DNA of 7,410 nucleotides from RGIG1927 sp045546275. GTDB taxonomy: Bacteria; Bacillota; Clostridia; UMGS1883. The translations under genes and the position numbers were made by a program. The DNA lies in contig JAZQCM010000010.1 of the NCBI GenBank assembly GCA_045546275.1, positions 1-7,410 of the forward strand, given 5' to 3'. The notes under the pieces were generated by a model that made no database searches, was not told the DNA's origin, and saw nothing but the letters and a program-made list of their open reading frames with translations. Shown here piece after piece: positions 5,263 to 7,410 of the stretch (within the stretch, counting starts at the first letter, position 1; each line of letters starts with the position of its first letter).

Positions 5263-5955
5263 CTATATCACAAAAAATTCTTTTGTAAAATAATCTTTTA
5301 CTTCTCCTGCAAATTTGTGATTTTCATCAAATATTTCGGTTGCTTTCAGTTCGTTGCCGTTGAGATATAAACTGCAAACATTACATTCCGTAAGCAAAAG
5401 ATGAATCCGTTGTTCTGCAATACTTTGGTTAGTATATTTATCGATTATCTTTTTTCCTGTTCGTCCGCCCTTTCTATCTAATAACAATTGTTCGGCTTTA
5501 GTTAGCATCAACAAACGATGTTCGTTAAAGCAATTGGATATTTTTTTCTTTAAAACATTAACATCATTAAAAGTTTCGGCTATATAGTCGTCAAAAACAT
5601 TTAAAATTCGTGTCCATATAACGTCGTTGGGTGTGATATGTTCCCAATACAGTAATTCATTATCATTTTCTTTATGACTATCTTTATATTTTTTATAAGA
5701 ACCTTTCTTGTCCTTAAATAGGTAATATGCATTTTCACTCATGAGAAGGGGTTTGAAATCTTCGAAATTTGCAGTTTGCCATAAATTTTTATATGAATCA
5801 TTATTTTTATACATGCTTGCATAGTGATTTATCAAGCCTTTTAAAGCCCCGGAGCCTGTTAAAAATGCAGTTTGTGAAATGTTTTTATCCTTACATGTTT
5901 TAATTGTACTGGCAAAAACTTCAATGACAAATTCTTGAAATTCGTTAGTTTTCAT
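5263..5955 (-). CDS. Hypothetical protein, 230 residues, coupled to the WYL regulator
   Basis: I do not recognise this family. The protein is soluble-looking: no signal peptide, no membrane segment. It has a Lys/Asp-rich hydrophilic stretch at about 81-100, then probable amphipathic helices (about 112-160 and 176-190). A segment HRLLMLTKAEQLLLDRKGG (146-164) and a lone CNVC pair (191-194) are the most distinctive parts. The start is firm: AAGGAGGA (5961-5968) precedes the ATG and overlaps the stop codon of the regulator, leaving an 11-base gap, so translation of the two is probably coupled. A role tied to the regulator, as target, partner or effector, is inference from this arrangement. Confidence 0.8.
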   Translation of the reverse strand: MKTNEFQEFVIEVFASTIKTCKDKNISQTAFLTGSGALKGLINHYASMYKNNDSYKNLWQTANFEDFKPLLMSENAYYLFKDKKGSYKKYKDSHKENDNELLYWEHITPNDVIWTRILNVFDDYIAETFNDVNVLKKKISNCFNEHRLLMLTKAEQLLLDRKGGRTGKKIIDKYTNQSIAEQRIHLLLTECNVCSLYLNGNELKATEIFDENHKFAGEVKDYFTKEFFVI

Positions 5956-5966
5956 TTCTTTCCTCC

Positions 5967-7217
5967 TTATACTCCGTATTTATTATTTTTGATTTTTTCA
6001 ATTACAGCCTCTCTTAATTCCAAGGGCTCAATAACCTCGCATTTGTCGCAAACGGAGGCTGCCCAATTGGCAATATGGTCATGGCTTTCGAATAGTGTTA
6101 TGTTGAAGGTTTTGCCGTCGTTGTTATTTTCAAAGGTTATATGCTTAAGCTTTGAGGCAAAGTCATCGGTAATTTTATCAAGCAAATCAATGTCGCATTT
6201 TAAAGTTACACAAGATTGAAGTCTTATTACACAAGTGCCTGCTTTTTCTATAGGCACACCATTTCCCACAGCTTTCTTTCCGTTGGATTTTTCATCAAGT
6301 GAGCGGACGTTTCGCATGCGGTCAAGCCTGAATTCAACAAAGTTATCACTCTCATATTCTGCCAATAAGTAATAAGTAAAATTGTGTGATTTAATCATAC
6401 ACGGAGTCACAACAAACTTTTCATTTTTAAAAGGTATCTCTTTTCCGTTGGTGTCGTACTTAATATAATCAAATTCAAGCTTTTCGCCATATTCCAACGC
6501 AGCATCAATAGCGTCAAGGGTGAAGTAAAGATTTTGGTCAAAATCATATTTTTCAATAAATTTGTCTAAGGTTTTCCAACCCCAGGTGCGTTGAGCAGGG
6601 GACCTTTTTGCAAGATACTTATTTATTTTATTGTTGATTTCGTCAATGGTTTTAGGTGAAATCAAAGGATTAAGCATTACGCTGTCCATTATAAGCTTTG
6701 CTTCTAATGGTTCTAAGGTTTTATCCAATAATGCATAGTAATTTTTCGAACCATTTTTTGTGGCTGAAATATCATATCCGATATCCTGCAAAAGCTTAAT
6801 TGTGCTATAAACGGTTCGTCTGTCAACCTTAAGCCCGTTAAATCGTATGTCAAGATAATTGATAATGTCACCTACTGACATGGGTTTAGAAGCATCGGAA
6901 TGCTCTTCCAATGCAATTAATATGCAAATTGCATTTGCTTTGCTGGATAAATTTGTATCTATTTTACCTCTTCGCCTTCGAACCTGATTAAGCTCAACAA
7001 ATTCAATATTGCAAGGCGGAAGCTTTGGAATATTAACCTCTCGTCCCAAAAACTTGTCAGCAAAATATGAATTGTAGGGAAGCGGGATGCTGCTCATTTT
7101 ACACACCTCAAGCATTTCGTTTAACGACACGTCGTATTTTTCAGCGGTGCGGTCAAAGCCTATGTCCCAGATATCTTCAAACAATTGTTTGCGTGATAAT
7201 TTAATTGAACTTAACAT
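5967..7217 (-). CDS. WYL-domain transcription regulator with two N-terminal DNA-binding regions
   Basis: 416 residues from the ATG at 7217 (a GTG at 7226 falls inside the ribosome binding site). In order: an N-terminal helix-turn-helix of the type LSRKQLFEDIWD...AEKYDVS...IPLPYNSYF (about 7-53); an RRRR linker (80-83); a winged helix (about 92-165, with VDRRTVYSTIKLLQDIGYDI); a WYL domain (about 235-310, with YYL at 282-284 and FRLDRMRNV at 296-304); and a WCX-like C-terminal domain (about 327-408). WYL domains sense ligands, often nucleotides or nucleic acid. Winged-helix/WYL/WCX proteins such as BrxR and CapW repress phage-defence genes. It heads a leftward operon with the 230-residue gene and probably the zinc-ribbon gene, and may repress its own promoter. 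Confidence 0.9.
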   Translation of the reverse strand: MLSSIKLSRKQLFEDIWDIGFDRTAEKYDVSLNEMLEVCKMSSIPLPYNSYFADKFLGREVNIPKLPPCNIEFVELNQVRRRRGKIDTNLSSKANAICILIALEEHSDASKPMSVGDIINYLDIRFNGLKVDRRTVYSTIKLLQDIGYDISATKNGSKNYYALLDKTLEPLEAKLIMDSVMLNPLISPKTIDEINNKINKYLAKRSPAQRTWGWKTLDKFIEKYDFDQNLYFTLDAIDAALEYGEKLEFDYIKYDTNGKEIPFKNEKFVVTPCMIKSHNFTYYLLAEYESDNFVEFRLDRMRNVRSLDEKSNGKKAVGNGVPIEKAGTCVIRLQSCVTLKCDIDLLDKITDDFASKLKHITFENNNDGKTFNITLFESHDHIANWAASVCDKCEVIEPLELREAVIEKIKNNKYGV

Positions 7218-7223
7218 TATATT

Positions 7224-7229
7224 CACCTC
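7224..7229 (-). promoter_or_regulatory. Ribosome binding site of the WYL regulator
   Basis: GAGGTG on the minus strand, six bases before the ATG at 7217. It fixes that ATG as the start and rules out the in-frame GTG at 7226. Confidence 0.75.
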
Positions 7230-7235
7230 ATAAAA

Positions 7236-7263
7236 ATTATATCATATTTTTTGTGTGCTTCAA
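7236..7263 (-). promoter_or_regulatory. Candidate promoter of the WYL operon
   Basis: Read leftward: TTGAAG (7258-7263), 16-base spacer, TATAAT (7236-7241), with the ATG 18 bases beyond the -10 box. It starts only 21 bases from the IS30 left end at 7285, so the insertion sits just upstream of it and may have cut off upstream control sites. Confidence 0.65.
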
Positions 7264-7284
7264 GATTTAATTACATATTAAATC

Positions 7285-7410
7285 CCTAAAATGAAAAACT
7301 AAACGCAAGTTGGGATAAGGATGGTTTAAGAAAGTTCTTAAATAATAGTGATTTTTTACTCAAAATAGTGTATAATGACATTAAAACTGTTGGATATACA
7401 CTGTTTCGAA
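7285..7410. repeat. Terminal direct repeat, right copy: first 126 bp of the IS30 element again
   Basis: Exact copy of bases 1-126 at the far end. It is either the wrap-around of a 7,284-bp circular sequence or the start of a second, same-orientation IS30 copy cut off by the window. It places the IS left end about 68 bases upstream of the WYL regulator's start codon. Confidence 0.95.

Overview
The window looks like an accessory segment from a low-GC Firmicute, most likely a Clostridia member. The evidence is the AT-rich sequence, strong GGAGG-type ribosome binding sites, a protein derived from PolC (the Firmicutes-type replicative polymerase), and a retron reverse transcriptase of clostridial flavour. 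No replication initiator, rRNA, tRNA or CRISPR array was seen.

Layout. (1) Bases 1-1652 are an IS30-family insertion sequence: a leftward DDE transposase gene (222-1526) between imperfect 25-bp terminal inverted repeats. The first 126 bases recur exactly as the last 126 bases of the window (7285-7410). Because that repeat begins at the IS end, the window is either a 7,284-bp circle with one IS copy, or a segment between two IS copies in the same orientation that assembly closed up. (2) Bases 1654-1711 hold a leftward terminator hairpin and, overlapping it, a candidate rightward promoter. (3) Bases 1723-1845 are a probable retron non-coding RNA (msr-msd), with a 12-bp end-to-end stem and a candidate branch guanosine directly after the first strand of that stem. 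(4) 1865-2776 encodes the retron-type reverse transcriptase. (5) 2840-5008, on the same strand with no terminator between, encodes a compact PolC-derived protein: PHP domain plus polymerase core, without the exonuclease, OB and C-terminal DNA/clamp-binding parts. (6) A hairpin at 5014-5033 ends this operon and also the convergent leftward one. (7) The leftward operon, read from 7217 down to 5039, encodes a WYL-domain transcription regulator, an unrecognised 230-residue protein coupled to it, and a 56-residue zinc-ribbon protein.

How the parts may work together. Retrons are known anti-phage systems made of a ncRNA, a reverse transcriptase and an effector. Here the gene in the effector position is a stripped-down replicative polymerase that keeps its three catalytic aspartates but has lost part of its PHP metal site. 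I do not recall a described retron class with such a partner, so this is the most interesting feature of the window. WYL regulators often control defence genes, so the convergent operon may be a second defence or regulatory module on the same island; that is inference. The IS30 copy or copies offer a route for moving the block.
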